The notes beneath the pieces are model-generated. The model was not told the origin of the DNA, ran no database searches, and saw only the letters and a program-made list of their open reading frames with translations. Below, in pieces: positions 26,324 to 35,082 of a DNA stretch of 64,000 nt. Source of the DNA: Thalassolituus alkanivorans (lineage in GTDB: Bacteria > Pseudomonadota > Gammaproteobacteria > Pseudomonadales > Oceanobacteraceae). The stretch lies in NCBI RefSeq assembly GCF_020447205.1, contig NZ_JAJAEL010000006.1, positions 1 to 64,000 of the forward strand. Direction: 5' to 3'. The stretch's first letter is position 1. Each line of letters starts with the position of its first letter. The translations under genes and the position numbers were made by a program.

Positions 26324-26806
26324 CTATAAACCCTGGATTTCTGTCCACTCCTCGTCGGTCATCAGTTTCTCCAGATCCACCAGAATAAGCAGTTCATCAT
26401 TTTTATGACAAACCCCCTGGATGAATTTGGCGCTTTCCTCATTGCCGACGTTCGGGGTGGTTTCAATTTCTGACTGACGCAGATACACCACTTCAGCCAC
26501 CGCATCGACGAGGATACCAACCACCTGACCTTCCGCTTCGATAATAACGATACGCGTCTGATCAGTGGTGTCAGCTGTTGGCAGGCCAAAACGGAGTCGG
26601 GTATCGATCACCGTTACAACGTTGCCACGCAGGTTAATAATGCCAAGTACATACGGGGGAGCACCTGGAACCGGTGCAATCTCGCTGTAACGCAAGACTT
26701 CCTGCACCTGCATCACATTGATTCCGTACGTCTCGTTTTCCAGACGGAAGGTTACCCATTGTAAGACGGGATCTTCCGCACCTTTATTTCCGGCAATCGC
26801 TGACAT
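26324..26806 (-). CDS. cheW: CheW, chemotaxis coupling protein (flagellar system)
   Basis: CheW links receptors to CheA in the membrane array. The 160-residue protein is a single CheW domain, with the conserved NLRGNVVTVIDTRLRFGL and VVGILVDAVAEVV. It sits at the end of the main chemotaxis operon after parC-parP, as in Pseudomonas and Vibrio. A 177-nt gap ahead of it contains a 9-bp inverted repeat. Confidence 0.93.
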   Translation of the reverse strand: MSAIAGNKGAEDPVLQWVTFRLENETYGINVMQVQEVLRYSEIAPVPGAPPYVLGIINLRGNVVTVIDTRLRFGLPTADTTDQTRIVIIEAEGQVVGILVDAVAEVVYLRQSEIETTPNVGNEESAKFIQGVCHKNDELLILVDLEKLMTDEEWTEIQGL

Positions 26807-26819
26807 AAAACATCCTCGC

Positions 26820-26870
26820 TAAGAAAGGCCGATGCCTGACTGTGTCAAAAAACATGACGAACCTTTCTTA
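26820..26870. repeat. 9-bp inverted repeat between parP and cheW
   Basis: TAAGAAAGG (26820-26828) and CCTTTCTTA (26862-26870) are perfect inverted copies separated by 33 nt. They lie just upstream of the cheW start, in its untranslated leader, and may form an RNA stem or a DNA operator. Confidence 0.5.
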
Positions 26871-26983
26871 ACTATAGAACAGAGCACAAAGTGTACCAGT
26901 TAAAACAGGGAATTTTTTCCGGGGCTAAAAGCTGTAATCCATTGAACAGAAAGGATATTGCAACGCTGAAATACCGGAGGGCT

Positions 26984-27838
26984 TTACGCCTGACGCGCAA
27001 CCCGGCGATTTTCTTCCAGCAGTTTTAATAACCCCGGTACATCCAGTAAAGCACACATTTCAGAGATCACCGTTCCTGCAAGCCACGGGCGTTTACTGCC
27101 ATCCCCACGCCATTTAATGGAATCGTGTACCAAGGTTACGGTATCGCAGATTTCCTGACACGCCAGCGCCCAGGGCGAGCGGTCCAGCTGAATAAAAAAG
27201 CTGTAGCCGTCGTCATTCAGACTGATACGTCTCTCAGGCATGATCAGTTGAGCACTGTCGATGATAGTAAGCTTGGCCTTATCGCCCTGCCAGACGCCCA
27301 GCGACCAGCTGGCCTGGCCAAACAGCGGCGTCACCTTGTCTGTTACGTTATGCACACCGCCAAGCAGTGGCAACGGAATGGCGAGCTTAAGACCAGCGAC
27401 TTTAAAAATAAGACAATCAATCCCCTGGCTGGATTGCCAGTTTAATGAGAGCGTTTGCATCGCCTCGTTAGTCAATTCATTGACGTCATGAGCCCTGCTA
27501 CTGATTTCATCCTGGATATCTGACGGAGTTTCGACATCCGTTTCGGTAGTAAATTCCGGCATTGGTTGCTGCGGTATAACCTCAGCAAAGGCGTCACGCG
27601 CAGGACTCACCGTGCGTGACGCTGTCTTTACCTCTGCTGGCGAAGAAGGCAGCTCTTCGCTGATGGCGACAGAAGGCGTTTCTGCAACAGGTTCAGCCAC
27701 CTGAAGACTGGCAGATCCGGATTTAACCGTAGTAACAGGAGTCACTTCCGTGGCACTGACCAGGAGCTGATCAAGATAGTCCTGCAAGACAAAGTCGACC
27801 TGATTTACCAGATCTGTCTTAGAGTTAGCATCAGCCAT
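26984..27838 (-). CDS. parP: ParP-like CheW-domain protein (array polar localisation)
   Basis: The 284-residue protein has an N-terminal helix (VDFVLQDYLDQLLVS), a long Ser/Thr/Glu-rich linker (about residues 30-145) and a C-terminal CheW-like domain (CLIFKVAGLKLAIPLPLLGGV; DRSPWALACQEICDTV). This is the layout of ParP, which in Vibrio tethers the chemotaxis array to ParC at the pole. The ATG at 27838 overlaps the small upstream gene by 8 nt; an upstream start in frame is possible. Location between parC and cheW supports the call. Confidence 0.85.
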   Translation of the reverse strand: MADANSKTDLVNQVDFVLQDYLDQLLVSATEVTPVTTVKSGSASLQVAEPVAETPSVAISEELPSSPAEVKTASRTVSPARDAFAEVIPQQPMPEFTTETDVETPSDIQDEISSRAHDVNELTNEAMQTLSLNWQSSQGIDCLIFKVAGLKLAIPLPLLGGVHNVTDKVTPLFGQASWSLGVWQGDKAKLTIIDSAQLIMPERRISLNDDGYSFFIQLDRSPWALACQEICDTVTLVHDSIKWRGDGSKRPWLAGTVISEMCALLDVPGLLKLLEENRRVARQA

Positions 27839-28184
27839 TAAGCACGGTCTCCGCAGCAACGGGCAGACACGCCGCTAACATACAGCGACGCAGCGATGAT
27901 TCCGGTAAATGGCGTATCAACCCCAGTGCAGTCAACAGCTGGGTGCGCTGAGCTGCTTTACCTCCCTCACCTAACGGACGTAAGAGCACAGGGGCATAGC
28001 CACTTTGTAACGTGCTGCTGGCCAATGCTTCCTGCAGATGATGAGGACTGACGGCAGAACGCAGTAAGTCATCCCAGTTCACTCCCTGACCTGCTACTTC
28101 GCCATCAGCGGCTAACAGATGATCAAAGTAGTCGTCCAGCGGATGGCTGACATTGGCCGGTAACGGTGGAATATAACTAGCCAC
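27831..28184 (-). CDS. Unrecognised small protein between parC and parP
   Basis: This about 117-residue protein has no family that I recognise. A GTG at 28184 overlaps the parC stop by 8 nt, and its own end overlaps the parP start by 8 nt, so it is tightly coupled to both. A Met 9 codons upstream (28211) is an alternative start. The N-terminal HPLDDYFDHLLAADGE resembles the ParP N-terminal LQDYLDQLLVSATE (shared L-x-D-Y-x-D-x-L-L). The remainder is helical and ends with two Cys (RRCMLAACLP). A helper of the ParC/ParP pair is an inference from position and this motif. Confidence 0.7.
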   Translation of the reverse strand: MASYIPPLPANVSHPLDDYFDHLLAADGEVAGQGVNWDDLLRSAVSPHHLQEALASSTLQSGYAPVLLRPLGEGGKAAQRTQLLTALGLIRHLPESSLRRCMLAACLPVAAETVLNG

Positions 28185-28959
28185 GACCCGGGTCCGCCAC
28201 ATCCAGTTCACTCAACAGGTGACGATATGCCCGCACCCCACGGCCCTGCTCATCCATCTGATGTGGAAACACACCTTCATGACTGGCATCACGCAGACGG
28301 GTATCCACCGGAATTGCCTCCTGCCACAGTGAATCCTGATACAGACGGCGCATTTCTTTCAGCGTGGTCACAGAGGCAAGCGTCCGGCGATCAAATAACG
28401 TCGGTACGATCATAAAAGGCAGATTACGGTTCTGCGAGCGCATCACCATTTTCAGGGTATGGATCATTCTTTCCAGACCTTTCATTGCAAGATGCTCTGT
28501 CTGGGTAGGAATCACCAGACGCTGACAGGCAGCCAGCGCATTGACCAGCAGCACGCCAAGAATGGGTGGCGTATCCAGTAAGGCGTAATCGTATTCATCC
28601 CACAACTGAGCGAGCGACCGTGCCAGAACCAATCCCATACCATCCTGCCCACTGACCTGACGTTCAAGTGTGGCCAGCGATGTCGTCGCAGGCAGCAAAG
28701 ATACATTGGGAAGACTGGTGGGTTTGATGACGGTCTGAATAAAAGCTTTGTCTTTGTAGCGTTGCTCAAAAAACAGATGATAAAGACTGCGTTCCAGATT
28801 ATCGGGATTCTGCCGGAAGTAACTCGTCAGGGAACCATGAGGATCAAGGTCCACCAACAATACGCGTTTTCCCTGTTCAGCCAACAGACCTCCCAGAGCA
28901 ACCACGCTGGTTGTTTTGCCAACCCCACCCTTTTGATTTGCTATCGACCAGATCCGCAC
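28177..28959 (-). CDS. parC: ParC-like ParA/MinD-family ATPase (chemotaxis array positioning)
   Basis: The protein is a ParA-type ATPase with the deviant Walker A KGGVGKTT (about residues 9-16), the DLDPHGSLT block and Walker B-like YALLDTPPIL. In Vibrio and Pseudomonas its counterpart positions chemotaxis arrays at the cell pole, and it is encoded in this same place between motD and parP. The GTG at 28959 is chosen because AGGG lies 8 nt ahead and the product begins MRIWSIANQKGG; the frame is open 15 codons more upstream. Confidence 0.9.
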   Translation of the reverse strand: MRIWSIANQKGGVGKTTSVVALGGLLAEQGKRVLLVDLDPHGSLTSYFRQNPDNLERSLYHLFFEQRYKDKAFIQTVIKPTSLPNVSLLPATTSLATLERQVSGQDGMGLVLARSLAQLWDEYDYALLDTPPILGVLLVNALAACQRLVIPTQTEHLAMKGLERMIHTLKMVMRSQNRNLPFMIVPTLFDRRTLASVTTLKEMRRLYQDSLWQEAIPVDTRLRDASHEGVFPHQMDEQGRGVRAYRHLLSELDVADPGRG

Positions 28960-29049
28960 TAGTTTCACCCTGTTCTCTGTGAGCACATGACCCGCAAGGG
29001 TCACTAAAAGTACTTTTTGCTGTAAAACATTGATTAAGCAAAAAGTATG

Positions 29050-29742
29050 TCAATTCTTTGCAGCAGGACGGGACCAGGGTGCAGCTTCGCTCGTTTGCGT
29101 CATAAAAATCACAACACGACGATTCTCTGCCCGTGCTTCTTCGGTATTTTCAGTATTCAACGGGTGGTAGTACGAAAGCCCCATAGCGGCCATACGCTGC
29201 GGTGCTACGCCATACAACACCAGATTCTGTACCACCGATGCTGCCCGTAACGCTGAAATTTCCCAGTTGGTAATGCCTTTTGCCGGTGTATCGTCCGAAT
29301 GCCCCTGAACATTGATTGGAAACGGAAAATCCTTCAGTTCAGCGGCAATAGCCTGCATCAGCGGCAAAGCTTCGTCACGGATACGTGTTTCACCACGGGC
29401 AAATAAAAGATCGGCATTCAACGATACGGTAATCCAGTCTTTGTCCCCTTCTATTCTTATATCGTCCGATTCCGGAATAAATTGAGCAACCTGACGGATA
29501 TCCGCCAATAAAGGTAATAATCCATTGCCCTTTTCCAGGGGCGTGGAAAGCGTTGGCGGAGTGACGGGCTCGGGGGGAAGTACCGTAGAAAAGACACCTT
29601 CAAGCTCGCTGCGGATTGCTGAGCCCTGCTCATCATCAATCAGTTGCACCGCATACAACATGATAAAAAAGACGCACAGCAGCGTCATATAGTCGGCATA
29701 AGAAACCAGCCAGCGATGCGGATCAGGACCATGCCGTCTCAC
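29050..29742 (-). CDS. motD: MotD, flagellar stator protein (MotB-type)
   Basis: MotD is the peptidoglycan-anchoring stator partner of MotC. The single membrane helix carries the proton-path Asp in SYADYMTLLCVFFIMLYAV (about residues 14-32). A plug/linker follows and then an OmpA-like peptidoglycan-binding domain (INVQGHSDDTPAKG ... NWEISALRAASVV ... ENRRVVI). At 230 residues it is short for MotB but usual for MotD. It overlaps motC by 4 nt. Confidence 0.93.
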   Translation of the reverse strand: MRRHGPDPHRWLVSYADYMTLLCVFFIMLYAVQLIDDEQGSAIRSELEGVFSTVLPPEPVTPPTLSTPLEKGNGLLPLLADIRQVAQFIPESDDIRIEGDKDWITVSLNADLLFARGETRIRDEALPLMQAIAAELKDFPFPINVQGHSDDTPAKGITNWEISALRAASVVQNLVLYGVAPQRMAAMGLSYYHPLNTENTEEARAENRRVVIFMTQTSEAAPWSRPAAKN

Positions 29743-30479
29743 AACACAATTCCCTGCATGCGATAACGCAGCGCCATCGGGTTAACCCCATTTCTTAATG
29801 CCACAACACCTAACATCAATGCTTCATAATACCGGCTGCGGATAGCCAGACGCTGACGCAACGTGCTGCTCAGGGGAATAACAATAAGATTCGCACTGGC
29901 AACGCCATAAAACGTTGCCACAAAAGCGGTGGCGATTCCTGCGGCAAGAGCTTCCGGCTGTTTGATACTCGACAAAACCTGCATCAAACCCAGTACCGCG
30001 CCGACAATTCCCAGAGTGGGTAAATAACCGGCAAAATTATCCAGTACAGACAATAAGTCCTGATCACGTTCTTCCTGGCTTTTCAGCTCCAGATGGAGTG
30101 CAGACTGCATGGCTTCAACATCATTACCGTCAGCCAGTAATAGCAACGCTTTACGGAAAACAGGGTCGGTTTCTGACCCTGCTACTTTTTCCAGAGCCAA
30201 AGGGCCATCACGGCGCAGAGCATTGCCGCTGACTGTTAACTTACTGATGAGTACATCAAAGGAGTATTGAGGCGGAGCAATCAGCCAAAACAGCAATTCA
30301 CCCAAAGGGCGGTATTGGCTTACGGGAAGTTGGGCAAGAGTGGCCAGAATACCGCCACCAAAAACAATCAGAGCTGCCGGAGGATTCCACAACGCTGTGA
30401 GGTTTCCTCCTTCAAGGGAAAAGCCGGTTAATACTGCAATAACTGCCAGTAAAACAGTGACTAACGCCCAGCGATCCAC
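29739..30479 (-). CDS. motC: MotC, flagellar stator protein (MotA-type)
   Basis: MotC is the ion-conducting stator subunit with four membrane helices. The third and fourth (GYLPTLGIVGAVLGLMQVL and GIATAFVATFYGVASANLIVIPL) carry the conserved Pro and Thr residues of MotA. The cytoplasmic loop holds charged residues that contact FliG. The gene order cheB-motC-motD matches Pseudomonas, which has a second MotAB pair elsewhere. It abuts cheB by one base. Confidence 0.93.
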   Translation of the reverse strand: MDRWALVTVLLAVIAVLTGFSLEGGNLTALWNPPAALIVFGGGILATLAQLPVSQYRPLGELLFWLIAPPQYSFDVLISKLTVSGNALRRDGPLALEKVAGSETDPVFRKALLLLADGNDVEAMQSALHLELKSQEERDQDLLSVLDNFAGYLPTLGIVGAVLGLMQVLSSIKQPEALAAGIATAFVATFYGVASANLIVIPLSSTLRQRLAIRSRYYEALMLGVVALRNGVNPMALRYRMQGIVL

Positions 30480-31498
30480 TAGCCGACCTCTTCAACCAGC
30501 CTCGGTCCGATATCTTTAAGGGGTAATATATCGTCACTCAACCCTTCCTTGATAACGGCCAGCGGCATGCCAAAAATAACGCAGCTTTCCTCATCCTGGG
30601 CCCAGACAGTTGCCCCACCTTGCTTCAGCAGGCGGGCACCTTCACGACCGTCAGCTCCCATTCCGGTAAGGACAATCGCCAGTGTTTTATTACCGTAATG
30701 TTTAGCTGCTGAAGCAAACGCAATGTCAACGCTCGGGCGGTAGTTGACCCTTTCGTCGCTTTCCCGGATATGAATAACACCGCCGGCACGCCGATCCACC
30801 ATCAGCTGCATACCACCAGGAGCAACATAAACATGACCTGCTTCAATTTTATCGCCATCAGCCGCTTCTTTAACAATCAGGGGACTGAGAGAATTCAAAC
30901 GCTCAGCAAAAGCTTTGGTAAAAGATCCCGGCATATGCTGCACAATAATAATCGGTGTTTTGAAACTGCCGGGGATATTTTTAAACAATGTCTGCAGAGC
31001 TGCAGGCCCGCCGGTTGATGTGCCGATAACAACCAGCTCCGTCTGAGTCAGACGCCCGCGCACCGCAGGCCGGACAGCCTGAACCGTTGTCACTTTAGTC
31101 TGGCTACGTGCAACGGCAGCAATTTTATCGGTCAGCGCCCGCTTAATCTGAACTGCATCTTTAGCAATCTGATCAAAATTCTTGGGCAAAAAATCTAATG
31201 CACCAGCATCCAGAGCATCCAGCGTAACCCGTGCGCCTTCGAACGTAAGTGAAGAAAACATCAAAACAGGTACCGGACGCCGCTGCATGATATTACGCAC
31301 CGCGGTAATGCCATCCATGACCGGCATTTCATAATCCATGGTAATAACATCAGGCTTCAGAGATTCATTCATCTCAATGGCTTCAAGGCCATTAGATGCG
31401 ACCCCGACAACTTCCATACGGCCGTCTGCATTAATGATGTCAGTTACACGGCGGCGAAAAAATCCGGAATCATCGACGACCAGAACACGGATACTCAT
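30479..31498 (-). CDS. cheB: CheB, chemoreceptor methylesterase (flagellar system)
   Basis: CheB removes methyl groups from receptors when phosphorylated by CheA. The receiver domain has VVDDSGFFRR and the phospho-acceptor Asp in DVITMDYEMPVMDG (about residue 56). The C-terminal esterase shows the Ser of IGTSTGGPAALQ, the His of IVQHMPGSF and the Asp of TGMGADGREGA. The linker is of normal length. It lies 31 nt after cheA. The matching cheR in the window belongs to the second system. Confidence 0.95.
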   Translation of the reverse strand: MSIRVLVVDDSGFFRRRVTDIINADGRMEVVGVASNGLEAIEMNESLKPDVITMDYEMPVMDGITAVRNIMQRRPVPVLMFSSLTFEGARVTLDALDAGALDFLPKNFDQIAKDAVQIKRALTDKIAAVARSQTKVTTVQAVRPAVRGRLTQTELVVIGTSTGGPAALQTLFKNIPGSFKTPIIIVQHMPGSFTKAFAERLNSLSPLIVKEAADGDKIEAGHVYVAPGGMQLMVDRRAGGVIHIRESDERVNYRPSVDIAFASAAKHYGNKTLAIVLTGMGADGREGARLLKQGGATVWAQDEESCVIFGMPLAVIKEGLSDDILPLKDIGPRLVEEVG

Positions 31499-31529
31499 GA
31501 AATCAACTCTTCCTTAGTCGTTGTAGACT

Positions 31530-33767
31530 TTATGCTGCGCTGGAATGCCGGGATGATGCATAGCGGGTAAGCATACTCGGTATATCCAGAATAAGTGCAA
31601 TCCGACCGTCACCTGTAATCGTTGCTCCCGCCATACCTGCTGTACCGTGCAACATTTTACCCAAAGGCTTAATAACAACCTCTTCCTGGCCAATCAGCTG
31701 GTCAACTACAAAACCGACACGTTTCGTACCCACCGAAACGACAACAACATGCGCTGTTTCATCGGCTTTGGCATAGGCTTCACCTTTAATAAGCCAGCGT
31801 TTCAGATGAAATAACGGTATTGGTTTTTCGCGTACAACCACCACTTCCTGGCCATCAACAATATTTGTTTTAGTCAGATCGAGGTGGAAAATTTCGTTGA
31901 CGCTAACCAGTGGGAAAGCAAAAGCCTGATTTTTCAGCATGACCATTAACGTCGGCATAATAGCCAGAGTCAGTGGTACTTTAATCCGGATTCCTGTACC
32001 TACACCGGGACGGGAATCAATGTTAATAGTGCCATTCAGCTGAGAAATTTTTGTTTTAACAACATCCATACCGACACCACGGCCGGATACATCAGATATC
32101 TGCTCTTTGGTGGAAAAACCCGGCGCAAAAATCAGGTTAAAGCATTCGTTTTCGGTCAGACGATCAGCGGCATCCTGATCCATAACGCCTTTTTCTACTG
32201 CTTTCCGGCGCAGAACATCGGCATCCATACCGCCGCCATCGTCCTGAATAATCAGCAGAATATGGTCCCCTTCCTGCTCTGCAGAAAGAACAACAGTACC
32301 GACCCGTGGTTTACCATTTTTTTCACGCACGTCCGGCATTTCCACACCATGATCCACTGCATTTCGCACAAGGTGAACCAATGGATCGGCCAGAGCTTCG
32401 ACCAGGTTTTTATCCAGATCCGTTTCTTCGCCGCGTAATTCCAGATTAATTTCTTTTTTCAGTTGGCGGGCAAGATCGCGGACAACCCGGGGAAAACGGC
32501 CAAATACTTTCTTGATTGGCTGCATCCGGGTTTTCATGACGGATGCCTGTAAATCACCGGTTACCACATCCAGATTAGCGACCGCCTTAGCCATCGACTC
32601 ATCGGTACTTTTCAGTCCCAAACGAACCAGACGGTTACGAACCAGCACCAACTCGCCAACCATATTCATGATGTCGTCAAGGCGTTTGGTATCCACACGT
32701 ACCGTTGCTTCTGATGCGGCAGCATCTTTATCCTGACGTTTGCTTTCTTCAACCGCTGCCGGTGCCTTCGCAGCAGCCGGTTTTGCTTCTGTTTTTGGCG
32801 CAGACTTAGACTCTGCTTTTGCAGCTGGCTTGGTATCTGCAGCGGGCGTGACCGGAGGTTTTGCAGCTTCTGGTTTTTCCGCAGAGGCTGCAGGTGCGGA
32901 CTCGGCGCCCGGGGCATTTGAATGCTTGCCTTTGCCATGCAGACGATCAAGTAATTCTTCAAACTCCGAATCACTGATCAGATCATCCCCACCTGCTGCA
33001 TTAGCAGACGCTGCGACAGGCTCAGCCTCTGTTTTTTCTGGCTCTACAGTTCCCGATGTCTGTGCACCAGCATGCTTACCTTTACCATGAATCTGATCAA
33101 GCAGTGCCTCAAATTCATCTTCGGTAATTTCGTCACTATTGTTATCTGTGCTGTCGGAGCCTATATCAAAGAAATCGTCATCTGCTGTTTCTGCCGCAGC
33201 TGCATTCGCTTTTTCTTCGTCCAGAGCATCCAGCAGTTGCTCGAATTCATCGTCTGTAATATCACCACTGTCTTCTGCGGGCGCTGTTTCTGCAGGGCCG
33301 GACTCGCTGACAGGCTCCTCTGCGACAGAGTCAGTAGCAGCAGGTTCCGGATCGCTGCTCTGAACTTCATCTTCTGATTCAGGTAATGCCAGTTTATGCA
33401 GCCGCTCAATGAGTTCCGGGTCTGCTTCTTCAGGCGCAGCACCGGAGCGAACGCTTTCAAACATTTCGTTAACGCTGTCTAACGCCTGGAGTACAACATC
33501 CATAAGATCTGAATTGACAGTACGATGGCCGTTGCGCAGCGTATCGAAGACGTTTTCCGCTGCATGGCAGCAGTTCACCAGAGGATTAAGTTGCAGAAAT
33601 CCAGCCCCACCTTTAACGGTATGAAAACCGCGAAAGATAGCATTCAGCAGGTCTTTATCATGTGGGCGTTGTTCAAGATCGACCAGTTGTTCAGAGAGCA
33701 GCTCAAGAATTTCTCCGGCTTCAACCAAAAAATCCTGGAGAATCTCTTCATCAGCATCGAAACTCAT
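31530..33767 (-). CDS. cheA: CheA, chemotaxis histidine kinase (flagellar system) with repeated linker motif
   Basis: The 745-residue kinase has the P1 Hpt domain (phospho-acceptor His49 in GFHTVKGGAGF), P3 dimerisation helices, the P4 ATP-binding domain (VHLVRNAVDHGVE; DDGGGMD; GRGVGMDVV) and the P5 CheW-like domain. No recognisable P2 domain is seen. Instead residues 130-350 are low-complexity acidic, then Ala/Pro/Lys-rich, with three motif copies: DEFEQLLDAL (173-182), DEFEALLDQIHGKG (217-230) and SEFEELLDRLHGKG (267-280). They resemble the CheY-binding segments of FliM and CheZ and may take over the role of P2 in docking CheY. Confidence 0.95.
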   Translation of the reverse strand: MSFDADEEILQDFLVEAGEILELLSEQLVDLEQRPHDKDLLNAIFRGFHTVKGGAGFLQLNPLVNCCHAAENVFDTLRNGHRTVNSDLMDVVLQALDSVNEMFESVRSGAAPEEADPELIERLHKLALPESEDEVQSSDPEPAATDSVAEEPVSESGPAETAPAEDSGDITDDEFEQLLDALDEEKANAAAAETADDDFFDIGSDSTDNNSDEITEDEFEALLDQIHGKGKHAGAQTSGTVEPEKTEAEPVAASANAAGGDDLISDSEFEELLDRLHGKGKHSNAPGAESAPAASAEKPEAAKPPVTPAADTKPAAKAESKSAPKTEAKPAAAKAPAAVEESKRQDKDAAASEATVRVDTKRLDDIMNMVGELVLVRNRLVRLGLKSTDESMAKAVANLDVVTGDLQASVMKTRMQPIKKVFGRFPRVVRDLARQLKKEINLELRGEETDLDKNLVEALADPLVHLVRNAVDHGVEMPDVREKNGKPRVGTVVLSAEQEGDHILLIIQDDGGGMDADVLRRKAVEKGVMDQDAADRLTENECFNLIFAPGFSTKEQISDVSGRGVGMDVVKTKISQLNGTINIDSRPGVGTGIRIKVPLTLAIMPTLMVMLKNQAFAFPLVSVNEIFHLDLTKTNIVDGQEVVVVREKPIPLFHLKRWLIKGEAYAKADETAHVVVVSVGTKRVGFVVDQLIGQEEVVIKPLGKMLHGTAGMAGATITGDGRIALILDIPSMLTRYASSRHSSAA

Positions 33768-33779
33768 CCGTTAGCTCCT

Positions 33780-34556
33780 TTAAAAACCAAGACTGGACAG
33801 TAAGTCATCAACATCATCCTGGCTGGCAACTACGTCTTCACTGGACTTATTAATCTGCGGTCCCTCCGCAGCGATATTGGCGCCTTCCGTCGGCTTTTCA
33901 GCCGTTTCAAGATCGGCATGAACTATTCCGGTAATGGAATCGACGTTACCGGCCATCGCAACAAGCTGTACAAGACGGCTTTCCACATCCGTTACCAATG
34001 CGGCGACTTTATGAATAACCTGACCGGTTAAATCCTGAAAATCCTGCGCCAGCACGATATCAGATAGCTGTCCCTGCAATCTCTGGGACTGATTCGCACT
34101 GTCGATCAGAAACTGATTGATATCTTTGGTTAAAGCACGGAATTCATCCGGCTTTAATTCTTTATTAAGGAAACGTTGCCACTCAGCCGATAATGCACTG
34201 GCCCGGTCATGGATGTCGGTTGCCAGTGGCATACCGGCATCGGCCAGGTCCATAGTGCGGTTGGCCGATTTATCTGTCATTTCCAGAACATAGGCCAGCT
34301 TATCGCTTGCATTATCGATCTCAGATCCCGCGCCCACCGAGTCGACCCGCAGATTTTTGATCGCTTCATGCAGAGCGCGGGTCAGCCGGCCAATCTCATT
34401 GTACAGCGTACGGTCACGAACCTCGTTGAGGTTATTAACCAATGCTACCGCCTTGCTGAGATCACCAAGCTCAAGCTGCCTGAGCATGCTTTCTGCAAGG
34501 CTTTTGATTTCAGAGCCGACAGCGCTGTTATCGGTATCCAGATTGATCCCGGCCAT
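33780..34556 (-). CDS. cheZ: CheZ, CheY-P phosphatase
   Basis: CheZ dephosphorylates CheY-P. The long helical hairpin contains the catalytic region LAQDFQDLTGQVIHKV (catalytic Gln within DFQDLTGQ). The C-terminal end QDDVDDLLSSLGF is the CheY-binding tail as in E. coli. The ATG at 34556 is chosen as AGGAAG stands 9-10 nt ahead, giving 258 residues; an upstream start would overlap cheY by 20 nt. It lies between cheY and cheA as in pseudomonads. Confidence 0.94.
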   Translation of the reverse strand: MAGINLDTDNSAVGSEIKSLAESMLRQLELGDLSKAVALVNNLNEVRDRTLYNEIGRLTRALHEAIKNLRVDSVGAGSEIDNASDKLAYVLEMTDKSANRTMDLADAGMPLATDIHDRASALSAEWQRFLNKELKPDEFRALTKDINQFLIDSANQSQRLQGQLSDIVLAQDFQDLTGQVIHKVAALVTDVESRLVQLVAMAGNVDSITGIVHADLETAEKPTEGANIAAEGPQINKSSEDVVASQDDVDDLLSSLGF

Positions 34557-34572
34557 CAAGTTGTCTTCCTGG

Positions 34573-34959
34573 TTAACCTTCGACACGTTCAAAGATCTTA
34601 TCGATCTTTTCTTTCAGTACCGCAGCAGTAAAAGGTTTCACGACATAGCCGTTAACCCCTGCCTGAGCAGCGGCAACAATCTGGTCGCGTTTGGCTTCCG
34701 CTGTCACCATCAGTACCGGCAGACTTTTCAGGCGATCATCGGCTCTCACTTTCTTCAGCAAGTCGAGACCTGTCATGCCAGGCATGTTCCAGTCCGTCAC
34801 TAAGAAGTCGAAATCACCATTCTGCAACATGGGAAGTGCTGTTGTGCCGTCGTCTGCTTCCTGAGTATTGGTAAACCCCAGATCACGCAACAGATTTTTG
34901 ACGATTCGTCTCATCGTTGAGAAATCATCAACGATCAGAATTTTCATGTTTTTGTCCAA
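34573..34959 (-). CDS. cheY: CheY, chemotaxis response regulator (flagellar system), TTG start
   Basis: CheY-P binds FliM to reverse the motor. The single receiver domain has VDDFSTMRR, the phospho-acceptor Asp in [13 protein letters not shown], Thr in MVTAEA and the Lys of [11 protein letters not shown] at 34959 stands 5-6 nt after GGAGGT, whereas the first ATG, four codons on, is 18 nt away, so TTG is preferred. The 123-nt gap from fliA contains no clear sigma-28 promoter. It is the first gene of the cheY-to-DUF2802 unit. Confidence 0.95.
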   Translation of the reverse strand: MDKNMKILIVDDFSTMRRIVKNLLRDLGFTNTQEADDGTTALPMLQNGDFDFLVTDWNMPGMTGLDLLKKVRADDRLKSLPVLMVTAEAKRDQIVAAAQAGVNGYVVKPFTAAVLKEKIDKIFERVEG

Positions 34960-35082
34960 AACGACCTCCAGTAATCGACTCTCTATATTCCAAGTCGTTC
35001 CTAAGGTTTAGTGTAGACACAGTTATCGCTTTATCCAGAAACAAAGCGCTCAGAAAAGATTTTTTTCAATAACAGGAAGGAG

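Noticed and set aside
34960-35082. Sigma-28 promoter of cheY
   Set aside because: A GCGATAA is present but no TAAA stands at the right distance.
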